Source: Streptomyces sp. NBC_01235 (lineage in GTDB: Bacteria > Actinomycetota > Actinomycetes > Streptomycetales > Streptomycetaceae). Taken from it: 64,000 nt of DNA. Both the position numbers and the translations under genes were made by a program. Position 1 is the first letter of the stretch, and each line of letters opens with the position of its first letter. Location: assembly GCF_035989285.1 (NCBI RefSeq), contig NZ_CP108513.1:10912001-10976000 (forward strand). Direction: 5' to 3'. Below the pieces are notes generated by a model, which was not told the DNA's origin, made no database searches, and saw nothing but the letters and a program-made list of their open reading frames with translations. Below are positions 44,173 through 53,627 of the stretch, in pieces.

Positions 44173-45690
44173 TCAGCGCCACGGTTCGCCCCAGTCGACA
44201 CCTTCGCGCAACTCTCGCTTGAGCAGCTTCCCGCCGGCGTTGCGTGGCAGCGGTTCACGACGCACCGAGACGTACTGCGGCACCTTGTAGTCGGCGATCC
44301 GCTCGGCCACCCCGCTGATCACTGCCGCGACATCGAAGTCGTCACCGGCCGGGACTATCACCGCGCCGACCTTCTCGCCCATCACTTCGTCAGGGACTCC
44401 GATCACGGCGGCATCGAGTACGCCGGGAGTTTCGATGAGCGCCGCCTCGACCTCGACGCTGGAGACGTTCTCCCCTCCGCGGTTGATCAGGTCCTTGACC
44501 CGGTCCACGATGCGCAATCGTCCGGCTGGGTCGACCGTGACGACGTCCCCGGTACGAAACCAGCCGTCGACAAGCGCGGGGGTGACCGCATCCCAGTAGC
44601 CCGTGAGCACATTCGGGCCACGGACCAGCAGTTCGCCGTGGTCCGGTCCGTCGATCTGGTCCAGCGCGAGGTCGACCACCGGCACCGGGAATCCGATCGA
44701 GTCGGCGTGCTCGGCGGAGTCGTGGTCGGGCAGTACGCTGATCAGCGAGGCGGTCTCGGTCATGCCGAAGCCGTTGAAAACCCGCGCCGAGGCGAACGCC
44801 TGTCGCAGGGCCTTCACCAGGCCGACCGCGATGGGTGCACCGCCGTATCCGATCAGCGTCACACCGCTCACGTCGGTGGGGTGCTCGGCGAGTCGTCGTA
44901 GCAGCAGGTTATAGACGGCGGGCACCGTCACCACGAAGGAGATCCGCTCCTCTGCCAGGGTCGCCAGCGCCTTGTCCAGGTTCAGCTCCGGGAGGATCAC
45001 CGACGTCCCTCCCAGGTAGGCGGCCGTGAGCAGCTGGGAGTTGCAGCCTGTCACGTGGAACAGGGGGACCGAGATCAGCGTGCGCAGCCCGGCCCCGCCT
45101 TCGATGCCGAGTGTCCGCGTCATTGTCTCGGCGTTGCTGAGGAAGGCCCGGTGGGTCGTCGGCACCCCCTTGGGGTGGCCGGTCGTTCCGGATGTGTAGA
45201 AGATCGCGGCCACATCGTCGGCGGCCGCCGCGCCCTGCGCGAACGGTTCCCCATCCGGCAGGGTCGTGCCGACGCCGAGCACGACGTGGGCGCCCGAGTC
45301 GGCGACGACGTAATCGACCTCCTGCTCGGAGAACCGGGTGTTGATCGCCACCGGAATGGCGCCGGCCAGGATCGAGCCCCAGAATCCCAGGACCCATTCC
45401 ACTCCGGCGGGCTGGCGCAGGGCGACCCGGTCTCGCGGCTTCACGCCCGCGGCGACCAGCCCACCGGCCACCCGAGAGGCACGCTCCAACAGCGTCACGT
45501 AGTCGAGCCGTGGTCCGTCGACTTCGACCACGGCCTCTACGCGCGGGGTGCGCGCAGCATGGGAGGTGATCACGTCCACCAAGGTCGCCGGCAGATCGTC
45601 GTACGTCCGCAGGCCGCTCGCGTCCCGGTGGGTGCCCTCGAGCCCGAACGGATTCTCGGTGGTCCTGTGCAGTTCTCGGATCGGGCTCAT
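44173..45690 (-). CDS. AMP-dependent acyl-CoA synthetase/ligase
   Basis: 505 residues from ATG 45690. Adenylation motifs in order: AAIFYTSGTTGHPKGVPTTH (P-loop-like A3), FNGFGMTETASLISVLPDHD (A5), DGWFRTGDVVTVDPAGRLRI (A7), VKDLINRGGENVSSVEVEAA (A8) and PRNAGGKLLKREL (A10 Lys). It activates a carboxylic acid to its CoA thioester through an acyl-AMP. It follows an alpha/beta hydrolase on the same strand (105-base gap), both divergent from an AraC regulator, so hydrolysis followed by CoA activation is plausible. Confidence 0.9.
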   Translation of the reverse strand: MSPIRELHRTTENPFGLEGTHRDASGLRTYDDLPATLVDVITSHAARTPRVEAVVEVDGPRLDYVTLLERASRVAGGLVAAGVKPRDRVALRQPAGVEWVLGFWGSILAGAIPVAINTRFSEQEVDYVVADSGAHVVLGVGTTLPDGEPFAQGAAAADDVAAIFYTSGTTGHPKGVPTTHRAFLSNAETMTRTLGIEGGAGLRTLISVPLFHVTGCNSQLLTAAYLGGTSVILPELNLDKALATLAEERISFVVTVPAVYNLLLRRLAEHPTDVSGVTLIGYGGAPIAVGLVKALRQAFASARVFNGFGMTETASLISVLPDHDSAEHADSIGFPVPVVDLALDQIDGPDHGELLVRGPNVLTGYWDAVTPALVDGWFRTGDVVTVDPAGRLRIVDRVKDLINRGGENVSSVEVEAALIETPGVLDAAVIGVPDEVMGEKVGAVIVPAGDDFDVAAVISGVAERIADYKVPQYVSVRREPLPRNAGGKLLKRELREGVDWGEPWR

Positions 45691-45795
45691 CAGACCTGCC
45701 TTTCTGACAGATGGCGGAACAGGTGGTGAACCAGCACGGTGGCTCAGTTCCTGACCGGGTGTCCGACGAAGGGGACGGTGCCCCAACGGATCGTC

Positions 45796-46602
45796 TCAGA
45801 GAGAGACACTCGATTCAGCGAAGTGCCGCGCGAGGTGTTCGGCTACGACGTCGGCCTGCTCCACGGCAACCGAGTGGCCGGCGCCCTCGACGGTCACCTC
45901 GGTGCCGCCGGTGGCGGCGGCGATGTTCACACCCGAAATCGGCTGGGGGTAGGCGTGGTCCTCGCTGCCGGCGATGGCCAGTACAGGCACTTGGCAGCCG
46001 GCAAGCTCCTCGACCATGCGGGAGCGGTGGATGACACCGTAGGCGCTGTCGCCGATCGTGGGCCCCAGTCGCGCCATGAAGTCTCGCCATGGTGCGCACA
46101 GTTCGGACCGCGTCGCGAGGCTGGTGTCACCGAACATGATGTACATCAACGTGTCGACGACCTGCTCCGCCCCGTGGGCGGTCAAGTGGTCGGTCAGTGG
46201 AGCGAACTGCGCCAGTTGGTGCTCCTCCTCCGCCGACGCGCCGAGCGTGGTGACCGACAGCAGGAGGTCAGGACGGCGCGCGGCCAGCCGGAGGGCGATG
46301 AACCCGCCCATCGAGTTGCCCACGAAGTGGCACTTTCCCAGTCCGAGGTGCTCGATCAAAGCCGTGGCGTCCTCGGTGAGGGTGTCCATGTCCAGTTCCC
46401 CGCGTGCGGCGGGGGCGCTGCCGCCCTGGTTGCGGTGGTCGTAGGCGATGACCCGGAAACCCTCACGCGTGAAATGGGCCAGGTGGCCGTCGAACATACT
46501 GTGGTCGAAGAACAGAGAGTGACTGAATACGATCGGGGTACCTTCGCGGGGCCCCTCGTCGACGTAGGCGAGTGTCGTGCCGTTCACGGCGGCGCTGCGC
46601 AT
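45796..46602 (-). CDS. Alpha/beta hydrolase (epoxide hydrolase/lactonase-like)
   Basis: 268 residues from ATG 46602 with AGGAGG five bases upstream. Lid-less core: IVFSHSLFFDHSMFDGHLAH (oxyanion), YDHRNQGGSAPA, nucleophile elbow FVGNSMGGFIALRLAARRPD, acid in AIAGSEDHAYPQ and His in VEGAGHSVAVEQ. This pattern is that of enol-lactone hydrolase/PcaD-like enzymes. First gene of a two-gene unit with the acyl-CoA synthetase. Confidence 0.9.
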   Translation of the reverse strand: MRSAAVNGTTLAYVDEGPREGTPIVFSHSLFFDHSMFDGHLAHFTREGFRVIAYDHRNQGGSAPAARGELDMDTLTEDATALIEHLGLGKCHFVGNSMGGFIALRLAARRPDLLLSVTTLGASAEEEHQLAQFAPLTDHLTAHGAEQVVDTLMYIMFGDTSLATRSELCAPWRDFMARLGPTIGDSAYGVIHRSRMVEELAGCQVPVLAIAGSEDHAYPQPISGVNIAAATGGTEVTVEGAGHSVAVEQADVVAEHLARHFAESSVSL

Positions 46603-46724
46603 GAGACCTCCTGGTGTGCGGCGCGGATCGCTACACTGCCCTGACCGTAGGCGCGTGCTTGGTGCCCGTTCCCCCTGATTCGCGCACTGCACGCACGGAA
46701 ACGCGCACGCCGGGCGGAGCTGTC

Positions 46725-47660
46725 ATGTCGCTTGCCGAAACATATCTCGTGGAGAAGACGGACACCGCCGTGCTGTCGGCGGGCGAGCCCGCGGACTTCT
46801 GGGCCGAGCACGTCTGCCGAAACCACGGCACTCTGACCTTCCGCTTCGCCGCTCCGGCCACGTTCCAGGGTGGCACGATTCTGCAGCGCTACGGCGGGCA
46901 CCAGCTGATCGACTTCTGGTCCGACGGCATCGTCTACGCGCGGTCACCCAAGGACGTCCGCAGCGACGGTGACGAGAGTGTGCGGCTGCTCGTGCCGGCT
47001 GTCGGCACGCTGGACCTGAGCCAGGACGGAGTCAGCAGGCGGATCAGGCCGGGACAGGCCGGGTTGGTGACGAAGGCCCGTCCGTTCGATCTCGCGCACA
47101 GCGGGCGGGCGCGGGCGTGGGTGATGAACCTGCCCGCAGGAGCTCTCCCTCAGGACGAGGGCACCGACTGCGTGCTGCTCGACTTCGGGCAAGGCCTGGG
47201 GTCCGTGGTCGGCAACATGATCGCTCAACTCGGGGCGCAGCGCCGGGCGGTGGACGGGACCGCGTTCACCTCGGTTTCCGACACCATCGTCGAGTTGCTG
47301 GCACTGTGCCTGCGTCCCCGGCCCGAGCTGCCCGACACTCTGGCAGCCGTGGACGCCGCCGTCCGTGACTACGTCCGCCGGCACGCTGCCAACCCCGAAC
47401 TGGACCCGGCCGCGATCGCGCGGGCCCTTGGCTGGTCGCTTCGACAAGTTCAGCTCGCCCTCCAGCGCAGCGGCACGTCAGCGGCCGGGCTGCTGCGCGC
47501 AACGCGGCTCGACATCGCGCGCCGACTGCTCCGCGAGGCCCCCGCCGGCCGAACGATCGCCGACATCGCACACGCAAGCGGCTTCCGCTCGCTGAGTGCC
47601 TTCGGAGCATCTTTCAAGGCACGGTTCGGGGTGACCCCGCAGGACGCCCGAGGCCGATGA
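46725..47660 (+). CDS. AraC family transcriptional regulator (AraC_binding_2 type)
   Basis: 311 residues from ATG 46725. The N-terminal ligand-binding part contains FWAEHVCRNHGTLTFRFAAP and GQAGLVTKARPFDLAHSGRA; the C-terminal helix-turn-helix pair is LDPAAIARALGWSLRQVQLA and TIADIAHASGFRSLSAFGAS ending FKARFGVTPQDARGR. Divergent from the hydrolase/acyl-CoA synthetase pair with 122 bases between starts, so it is the likely activator of them. Confidence 0.9.
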   Translation: MSLAETYLVEKTDTAVLSAGEPADFWAEHVCRNHGTLTFRFAAPATFQGGTILQRYGGHQLIDFWSDGIVYARSPKDVRSDGDESVRLLVPAVGTLDLSQDGVSRRIRPGQAGLVTKARPFDLAHSGRARAWVMNLPAGALPQDEGTDCVLLDFGQGLGSVVGNMIAQLGAQRRAVDGTAFTSVSDTIVELLALCLRPRPELPDTLAAVDAAVRDYVRRHAANPELDPAAIARALGWSLRQVQLALQRSGTSAAGLLRATRLDIARRLLREAPAGRTIADIAHASGFRSLSAFGASFKARFGVTPQDARGR

Positions 47661-48299
47661 GCAGCGGGTGGCGTGGTCAGTGACTTGGCGGACCACGAGT
47701 GGCGGGCGTCCGGCTCGCAGAAGGTCAACCAGCCACTGACTGCAGCGCCGAGGCCACACCGCCACACGCGAACTCCGGGTCGGATGCCGAGCGTTCGATG
47801 CCCTCCAAGGCGACGAATCCGTAGGCCGCCGTGGCATGATCACCGGTCGCCCAGATGAGACTGCCGGCCCTCAAGCTGCGCCTGCGCCGTGGCCGTTCCC
47901 GAGGAAGCGCCACAGGTGCTTGTCAGGCGCGCCCTCGTCCTGGTGCACTTCGCCTGTGCGGTGAAGGGGTGCCCGGTTCGAAGCTGATCACGTCGGTTGG
48001 CTCGCGAACCGCCGGGCTGCTCGGCAGCGCGGAGAGCCCGCATGGAGTCCTCGGCTCCTGCCACGACTTGCCGTCCACCGGGCTCAGAAGCAGGACGGCG
48101 TGGAGTGCTCGTGCTGCCGCGAGCTCCGACGCGGCGGATTCGTCGTCGGTGGTGGCGGTCGCGGTGGCTTGGAGGAGTTGCTCGAACAGGCGAAGGGAGT
48201 CAGCGAAGCTGACGGGCCCGTAGTGCGGCGGATCTTCGTGCCGGCGGCGACCAGCGTCTGCTCGACGATGTCCAGAGCGTGCGCAGTAGCGCGGTCGCC
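47661..48299. other. No supported gene
   Basis: No reading frame with recognisable domain. A short minus-strand frame around 47725-47913 (ATGDHATAAYGFVALEGIER) looks protein-like but is too short to assign. Confidence 0.45.
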
Positions 48300-49745
48300 C
48301 CCGCCCGCCGCGGCCCGTCGGCTCTCCGGGGCGTGGACCCGGCTTGGCCGGCCCGAACTCGCCTCAGCCGCGGTACGGGAGATCGCGGATCTGGCACGGG
48401 CCGCATTCGAGCCCGAGTACTGGCCGGGGCTGTTCGGGGCGTGTGCAGAGGCACTCGCACAGGCCGGGGCACCAGAACCAGCGGCCGAACTGGCCGCCGA
48501 GGCAGCCGAGTTGCTTGAACAGGTCACCGATCCCGACGAGCGCCAGTCCCACCTGGCCATGGTCATCTGCGGCCTGGCCGCCTCCGGCTCGATCGACACC
48601 GCTCTCACACTCGTCAACGAGGCCATCCGCGCAGCTCCCGTCCCGGCCGAGGAAGACGAGTACTCGATCGCCAGTACCGGCTTGTCGGACATCTCGAGGG
48701 CCGTTGCCCGGACCGGACGGCACGCGCAGGCCGCCGAGCTGGCCCGCCGGATTCCCAAGCTGGAGTTCCGTACATCGGCACTGACCTCGGTCGCCGAAGA
48801 GTGTCTGCGCGCGGAGGCGCTGCGTGAGGGGATTGAGCTCGCCCGTGAGGCCGCCGACATCGCTCTCGGGCTCTCCGATGCGGATGGCCTGGGTGAGATC
48901 GCCCAGGCCATGGCTGACGCCAATCTGTATGAGGAGGCCCTCGCCCTGGGCCGTGGGCTGGAAGAGTCGGACCACCAAGAGGCCGTGTTGGCCGCGACCG
49001 TGGGTGCGGTGGCCCGGTCTGGCGCGCACGAACGCTGCGCCGAACTCGCCCGCTCCGTCCGCGGACACGCCAGACTGGTCACCACGTTGGCGTCCGCCGC
49101 TCTGGCCCTCGCCGAGGAGGGCGCGTCCGCACTCGCCATCGAACTCGGCCGCGAGGCGGCGGCGCTCACGCGGACGGCACCGGCCGCCGGGCACTGCGAC
49201 AAGGTCCGATCGGACAGCGCACAGCGCCTGGTGTGGGCGAAGCAGTTCGATGTCGCTCTCGCTGTCGCCGACACCCTGCCCGATGCCGGGGCACGAGACG
49301 GAATCCTGGAGGATATTGCCTCCTGGCTCCGCTTCGACGACATCGAGCGCGCCTGCACCGTGGCTGGTTCGATCGCCGATCTCTGGCTTCGCGGCAAGGC
49401 GCTGGCGGAGATCGCCGATTACATGGCGATCAAGGGCCGCCACGAGGACGCTGTCGCCCTCGCCCATCAACTCCCCGATCCCGTAAGCGCAGTCGAAGTC
49501 CTGAGTTCCGTCTCCCGCCATCTGCTCTGGGACGATCAAGGCCCGCAGTCCCTCGACCTCGCGCGGGAACTCGTCACCCTGGCTGAGGCGATCACCGACG
49601 ACGACGCCAGGGACCGGGCCCCGGTCGTCGCCGTCCGCTCCCTGGCGCTGCCCGGCGCCCACGACGAGGCAGCCGAGCTGGTGAGTGCCATCCTCGACCC
49701 CGCCCGCCGTGCCGAGGCCCAGATCACCCTCACCCGTGTACTCGC
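48300..49745 (+). pseudogene. Helical (TPR-like) repeat protein, truncated at both ends
   Basis: An open frame of about 480 codons is almost all alpha-helical repeats of 30-40 residues (AVREIADLARAAFEPEYWPG, AMVICGLAASGSIDTALTLV, DISRAVARTGRHAQAAELAR, GEIAQAMADANLYEEALALG, EDIASWLRFDDIERACTVAG, LAEIADYMAIKGRHEDAVAL). The upstream part of the frame (48100-48299) is not protein-like, and the end runs into an antisense DNA-ligase fragment at about 49746. The repeat style resembles C-terminal sensor regions of STAND-type NTPases, but no ATPase domain is present, so it is an orphan fragment or a scaffold. Confidence 0.5.
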
Positions 49746-50050
49746 CCACGCTGATCGTTCCGACCCTCGACTTCCACCACCAGCTCGGGTTCCACCAGTG
49801 TGACGACCAGTTTTTCCTGGTTTCCCCACCCGACGGAGAACGACCAGCCTGTCCATGGATGACTGCGCCGCGCCGGGGCGAGTAGCCCGGCGACCGATGC
49901 GCTGGCCGTCCGGGCAAGGGTGGTGGTGCGGCCGACGTCCTGAAGGCGGCCATCGGTGTCGTACCTGCCGAACAGCAGCTTGCGGGGAGCGGCCGGGGAG
50001 CCAGTGACCGCGCCGATGATCGCCTCGCTCGTCTCGCGGACCTACTGGTG
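49746..50050 (-). pseudogene. ATP-dependent DNA ligase C-terminal remnant
   Basis: Read leftward: VRETSEAIIGAVTGSPAAPR, KLLFGRYDTDGRLQDVGRTT, TLARTASASVAGLLAPARRS, HPWTGWSFSVGWGNQEKLVV and TLVEPELVVEVE. This is the oligonucleotide-binding C-terminal region of the ATP-dependent ligases common in Streptomyces. The nucleotidyltransferase core is gone and the true end is replaced where the helical-repeat gene runs into it. Confidence 0.75.
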
Positions 50051-50178
50051 AAGAGGCGGTGTTCCGAACCTGCCCTATTCATCGCGACGATTGATGCGGT
50101 CGGCTGGCGTTCTGCCTACCTGTGGGGGCGGCCGTTGTTGGTTGCGTGAGCGTTGCGGTGCGGCGCGCGGGGCGAGGG

Positions 50179-50559
50179 TCAGAACATGGTGTTGTCGTTC
50201 TTGGAGGTGGGTGGGATCACCTGGAGGACGTCCCAGTGTTCAACGATCTTGCCGTCTGCGTCGAAACGGAAGATGTCGATGCCGGCGTACTCCTCGTCAG
50301 GCCAGGTCTGGTGGCAGTGCAGGATCACGTGGTCGCCGTCGGCGAAGGCGCGCTTGACCTCCACCCGCTTGCCCGGGTACTCGGCAGCCATGCGCTCGAA
50401 GTAGTCGATGAACGGCTGCTTGCCGTCGCCGACGTGTGGATTGTGCTGGATGTAGGTGTCGCCGACGTGCCGGTCGATGGCCTCGGCGGGGCGGCACTGG
50501 TTGAACATCAGGTCGTAGAACGCCTGAGCCGTGGCCTTGTTCTTCTCCGGGTCGCTCAT
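50179..50559 (-). CDS. NTF2/SnoaL-like protein
   Basis: 126 residues. [60 protein letters not shown] and [20 protein letters not shown] are the typical SnoaL-like/ketosteroid isomerase-like pattern, with QHNPH at the pocket mouth. ATG 50559 overlaps the SirTM stop by four bases, so it is translationally coupled as the last gene of the unit. It is closely related in style to the tandem NTF2 gene at 52866-53627, suggesting that this fold is important to the operon's function. Confidence 0.88.
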   Translation of the reverse strand: MSDPEKNKATAQAFYDLMFNQCRPAEAIDRHVGDTYIQHNPHVGDGKQPFIDYFERMAAEYPGKRVEVKRAFADGDHVILHCHQTWPDEEYAGIDIFRFDADGKIVEHWDVLQVIPPTSKNDNTMF

Positions 50560-51437
50560 GGTGCCACCGTAGGGTCGGGTGTCGGGTGCGGCACGGTGAG
50601 TGCGTCGAGCAGGTGGTCGGCCCCGACGGGGACGGACAAGGCCCGGCCGGCGAGGTCGTCGGGGGTTTCGGGGTGGGTGGGGTTGACGCGCACGAGGCGT
50701 GCGTGGGGGATCTGGCGGGTGAGGTGTTCGCCCGGCCACCGGATGACGCCCGGGGTGTTGAATCCGGCCCCGAACTCGAGGATGAGCAGTCGGGCGCCGG
50801 CGGCGGTTCCCAGCCAGTCCTGGAGACGGCGGCCCGTGGGGAGATAGGGGGCGTCGACGAACTCGGGACCGATGCGGACGTTGATCTCGACCTCGCCGCC
50901 GCAGTTCGGGCAGCTGGGCAGGGGGCCGGTGACGGCGCCGGTGGCCGGGTCGTACGCGGTGAGGAGCCGTGCGACGAGGGGCCGGCTGTCCCAGGTGGTC
51001 GGGGTGCAGGGGGTCGTGCACTGGTAGCGGCCGTAGTCGCCCTGCGGGGTGAAGACCCGGTCGGAGGCGAAGCCGTTGCGGGCGAAGAGGGCGTCCACGT
51101 TGGACGTCATCACCCAGTGGTCCTTGTCGCCGACGAGGGAACTCAGCCGCTGATAAAGGGGGTTGGGTGCCGGGGAGAAGCGGATGTCGTCGATGTGGAC
51201 GGCCCAGTAGCCCCACCACAGCTCGGGCGGCAGCGGTACGCCGACGAGGTAACGGGAGCGCAGCCCGAGGCGGTGCAGGGCGGGGAAGAGTTCCCGGAAG
51301 CGGTCTTCGTCGCCGTAGTCGTATCCGGCGGCGGCGCTGAGTCCGGCCCCGGCGGTGATCAGGACACGGTCGGCCTTGTCGAGCCAGGTGCGGAGCGTCC
51401 CGGCAGCGGCTTCCAGATCGAAGGTGGAATCGTTCAT
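50556..51437 (-). CDS. SirTM-type (class M) sirtuin, likely protein ADP-ribosyltransferase
   Basis: 293 residues from ATG 51437. Sirtuin Rossmann motif [20 protein letters not shown] (residues 25-44), then [16 protein letters not shown] (N113) where canonical deacetylases have T-Q-N-I-D, and [17 protein letters not shown] where the catalytic His of HG is replaced by Gln (Q132). Four cysteines (140, 144, 176, 179) form a zinc site. This Asn/Gln pattern marks SirTM proteins, which transfer ADP-ribose instead of deacetylating. Its start overlaps the macrodomain stop by four bases, the classic SirTM-macrodomain pairing. In staphylococci and streptococci SirTM modifies a lipoylated GcvH-like protein; no GcvH-L or LplA gene is seen here. 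Confidence 0.85.
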   Translation of the reverse strand: MNDSTFDLEAAAGTLRTWLDKADRVLITAGAGLSAAAGYDYGDEDRFRELFPALHRLGLRSRYLVGVPLPPELWWGYWAVHIDDIRFSPAPNPLYQRLSSLVGDKDHWVMTSNVDALFARNGFASDRVFTPQGDYGRYQCTTPCTPTTWDSRPLVARLLTAYDPATGAVTGPLPSCPNCGGEVEINVRIGPEFVDAPYLPTGRRLQDWLGTAAGARLLILEFGAGFNTPGVIRWPGEHLTRQIPHARLVRVNPTHPETPDDLAGRALSVPVGADHLLDALTVPHPTPDPTVAP

Positions 51438-52405
51438 TGGGGCTGGGTTCCTTCGGTCAGTGCCTGGAGGTAGGCGGCGCGGTCGTCGTCCGCGTACACG
51501 TTGAAGATCACGCGATCGAGCCGTCCGGGGTGGAGGTCGAGCCATTCGGCCACGGTGTCCAGGGCGATGCGGGCGGCGGGCGTCTTGGGGTAGCCGAAGA
51601 CGCCGGTGCTGATGCCGCAGAACGCGAGGCTGCGGATGCCGCCCACGTCGGCGGCGAGGTCCAGGCAGGCACGGTACGAGGCAGCCAGGGCCTGCTGGTG
51701 CTGCGGGAGCACGGGGCTGTCGACGATCGGGCCGACGGTGTGCAGGACGTATCGGGCGGGCAGGTGGTAGCCGCGGGTGATCTTGGCGGTGCCGGTCGGC
51801 TCCGGGTGACCTTGCAGGGACATGACCGCGTGGCAGTCGTCGCGCAGGCGGGGGCCGGCCGCGGCGTGGAGGGCGTTGTCGATGCACGGGTGCATCGGCC
51901 TGAAGCAGCCGAGCAGGGCACTGTTGGCGGCGTTCACGACGGCGTCCGCGGCGAGGGTGGTGAGGTCGCCCTGCCACAGCACCGTACGGTCGGCGGCCCG
52001 GTACGCGGTGTGGGGCAGCATGTCGCGGACGGTGGGCAGCGACTCCGCGTCGGTGGTGCCGCGTGCCAGGCGTTCGCCTGCCAGGAGCGCGTCCAGCGCG
52101 CGGGCGGTCCCGGTGGGCAACGGGCCCGGATCCCGGACCGTCAGCACCGCACGCAGGAGCCGCCGGGCGGCGGCATCGTCGACCCGGGCCTCTGTGTCGG
52201 ATAGCAGCCCGACCCTCGCCGCCGCCGGGTCCTCGCCCAGCAGGCCGAGCGCCTCGCGGACCAGGTCGGCGGACCGGCCGTCCGGTTCATGCCCGGCGTC
52301 GGACCGGAACGGCTCGTCCAGGACGATGGCGGCCCTGTAGGCGGCGAGCGGCAGCGGGGTCGGGGTCGGGGTCGGGTACACCGTGATCCTCCGGGCGATG
52401 GGCAT
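51434..52405 (-). CDS. Zinc-dependent macrodomain protein (ADP-ribosyl hydrolase), SirTM partner
   Basis: 323 residues. An N-terminal ~130-residue helical extension precedes the macrodomain. Motifs: [20 protein letters not shown] (ADP-ribose pocket), [20 protein letters not shown] with C167, H172 and C174, the zinc-ligand signature of the SirTM-associated zinc macrodomains, [20 protein letters not shown] and [16 protein letters not shown]. These enzymes remove ADP-ribose added by SirTM. It ends four bases inside the SirTM gene. An inverted-repeat hairpin (52438-52479) separates it from the MoaF-like gene, so a second promoter may exist here. Confidence 0.88.
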   Translation of the reverse strand: MPIARRITVYPTPTPTPLPLAAYRAAIVLDEPFRSDAGHEPDGRSADLVREALGLLGEDPAAARVGLLSDTEARVDDAAARRLLRAVLTVRDPGPLPTGTARALDALLAGERLARGTTDAESLPTVRDMLPHTAYRAADRTVLWQGDLTTLAADAVVNAANSALLGCFRPMHPCIDNALHAAAGPRLRDDCHAVMSLQGHPEPTGTAKITRGYHLPARYVLHTVGPIVDSPVLPQHQQALAASYRACLDLAADVGGIRSLAFCGISTGVFGYPKTPAARIALDTVAEWLDLHPGRLDRVIFNVYADDDRAAYLQALTEGTQPQ

Positions 52406-52437
52406 GTGACGGGTGGGATAGGACTGCCGAACGGCAC

Positions 52438-52479
52438 GCCGCCGTGCTCTCCCTCTGAGCTGGTGGGGGCACGGCGGCG
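52438..52479 (-). terminator. Hairpin between the MoaF-like and macrodomain genes
   Basis: Perfect eleven-base arms CGCCGCCGTGC (52438-52448) and its complement (52469-52479), 20-base loop, in the only sizeable gap (86 bases) of the six-gene run. It may attenuate or terminate transcription and split the unit in two. Confidence 0.6.
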
Positions 52480-52491
52480 GATGAGGGCTCG

Positions 52492-52833
52492 TCAGGCGGG
52501 TTCGAGGACTCCGGTGTGGAGTTCGGCGACGCGGCCGTCGCCCGTCTCGTAGGTGTCGCCCGTCTCGTAGGTCCAGAAGGCGTGGACCGTCAGGGCGTTG
52601 AGGTTCAGGAGGTGGGTGACCGTCATGCCGGACTTCTCGACCCAGCCGACCATGAACAGGCCGGGGGCCACTTCGGCGGTGTGGAGGGTGACGGTCTCCT
52701 CGGAGCCCTTGGTCGGGCCCTCGACGGTCTCGTAGTGGAGGGTGGTGCCGTCGGCCGCGTAGGTGTTGCGGAAGACGACCCCGTTGTCGACGCGGAAGAC
52801 GAAGGTCTTCCCGGCGTAGGCGGGCTCACTCAT
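52492..52833 (-). CDS. MoaF-like domain protein
   Basis: 113 residues. GKTFVFRVDNGVVFRNTYAA, TLHYETVEGPTKGSEETVTL, HTAEVAPGLFMVGWVEKSGM and TVTHLLNLNALTVHAFWTYE resemble the lipocalin-like MoaF family that binds small ligands. A tandem YETGDT/YETGD near the end reflects a short DNA duplication. It lies 32 bases after the tandem NTF2 gene. Despite the family name, no molybdopterin genes are nearby, so a role in cofactor synthesis is not implied. Confidence 0.65.
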   Translation of the reverse strand: MSEPAYAGKTFVFRVDNGVVFRNTYAADGTTLHYETVEGPTKGSEETVTLHTAEVAPGLFMVGWVEKSGMTVTHLLNLNALTVHAFWTYETGDTYETGDGRVAELHTGVLEPA

Positions 52834-52865
52834 CGCGTTTGTCTCCGTGCTGGCGGTGTGCGGCT

Positions 52866-53627
52866 TCAGAACAGGCCGTTGCCGTGGGGCAGCTCGGCCG
52901 GGACCGGGGAGATGATGTCCCAGTGCTCGACGATCCTGCCGCCCTGGACGCGGAAGAGGTCGTAGTACGCGACGGGGACGCCGAACTCTCCCTCGGACTG
53001 GAGCAGGACGAAGTCGCCCTCGGCGATGACCCTGTGGACGGTCTTGTAGACGAGGTTCTTGCCCTGCTCGCCCCACTTCGCGGCCGCCGCGCCGAAGCCG
53101 TCGAGGCCGTCGGCGGCCTCCGGGTTGTGCTGGTCGTACGTCTCGGTGGAGATGTAGTCGGTGAGCACCGAGTAGTCGGCGCCGACCAGGACCTTCTGCG
53201 CGAACTCGGCGACCAGGGCCCGGTTGGCCTCGGTCTCCCCGGGCGCGGCGACCTCGGCGGGGCCGTCGGTCTGCGAGCGCCCGGAGGCGGTGTCGGCGAC
53301 CAGCGGGGTCAGGGCGTCCCAGTGCTCGGCGAGCTTGCCGTCGGCGTCGACGCGGAAGATGTCGAAGGCGACCAGAGGGTCGGGACCGAACCCGTGATAA
53401 GTGCCGTGCAGGGCGACCAGGTCGCCGTCGGCGATCACCCGGGCACCCTCGTACCGGAAGCCCTCCGGCAGTCCGGCGACCAACTGGCGCAGGGCCTCGG
53501 GACCGTCGGCGGCCAGGGTGCTGTGCTGGGTGTAGTCGGCGGCGACCCAGCGGTCCACCGCGCTCGGGTCCTTCTGGCCGAACAGTTCACCGGCGGCGCT
53601 CAGGACGGTGCTCTTGGCGTTGCTCAT
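52866..53627 (-). CDS. Tandem NTF2/SnoaL-like protein (two domains)
   Basis: 253 residues made of two copies of the fold: domain 1 with AVDRWVAADYTQHSTLAADG, ADGDLVALHGTYHGFGPDPL and VAFDIFRVDADGKLAEHWDA; domain 2 with LTDYISTETYDQHNPEAADG, AEGDFVLLQSEGEFGVPVAY and YDLFRVQGGRIVEHWDIISP. Each keeps a Q-H-N/Q-H-S pocket motif. Two-domain versions belong to a nuclear transport factor 2 subgroup often found beside stress or oxidoreductase genes. Its start overlaps the end of the DsbA-like gene by four bases. Confidence 0.88.
   Translation of the reverse strand: MSNAKSTVLSAAGELFGQKDPSAVDRWVAADYTQHSTLAADGPEALRQLVAGLPEGFRYEGARVIADGDLVALHGTYHGFGPDPLVAFDIFRVDADGKLAEHWDALTPLVADTASGRSQTDGPAEVAAPGETEANRALVAEFAQKVLVGADYSVLTDYISTETYDQHNPEAADGLDGFGAAAAKWGEQGKNLVYKTVHRVIAEGDFVLLQSEGEFGVPVAYYDLFRVQGGRIVEHWDIISPVPAELPHGNGLF

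Noticed and set aside
48364..50082. Minus-strand open frame of about 570 codons
   Set aside because: Antisense of the helical-repeat frame. Only the ligase-like segment in a different minus frame (49746-50050) is real.
52540..52570. Short duplication YETGDT-YETGD as a functional repeat
   Set aside because: Two units only and no family precedent; more likely a replication slip.
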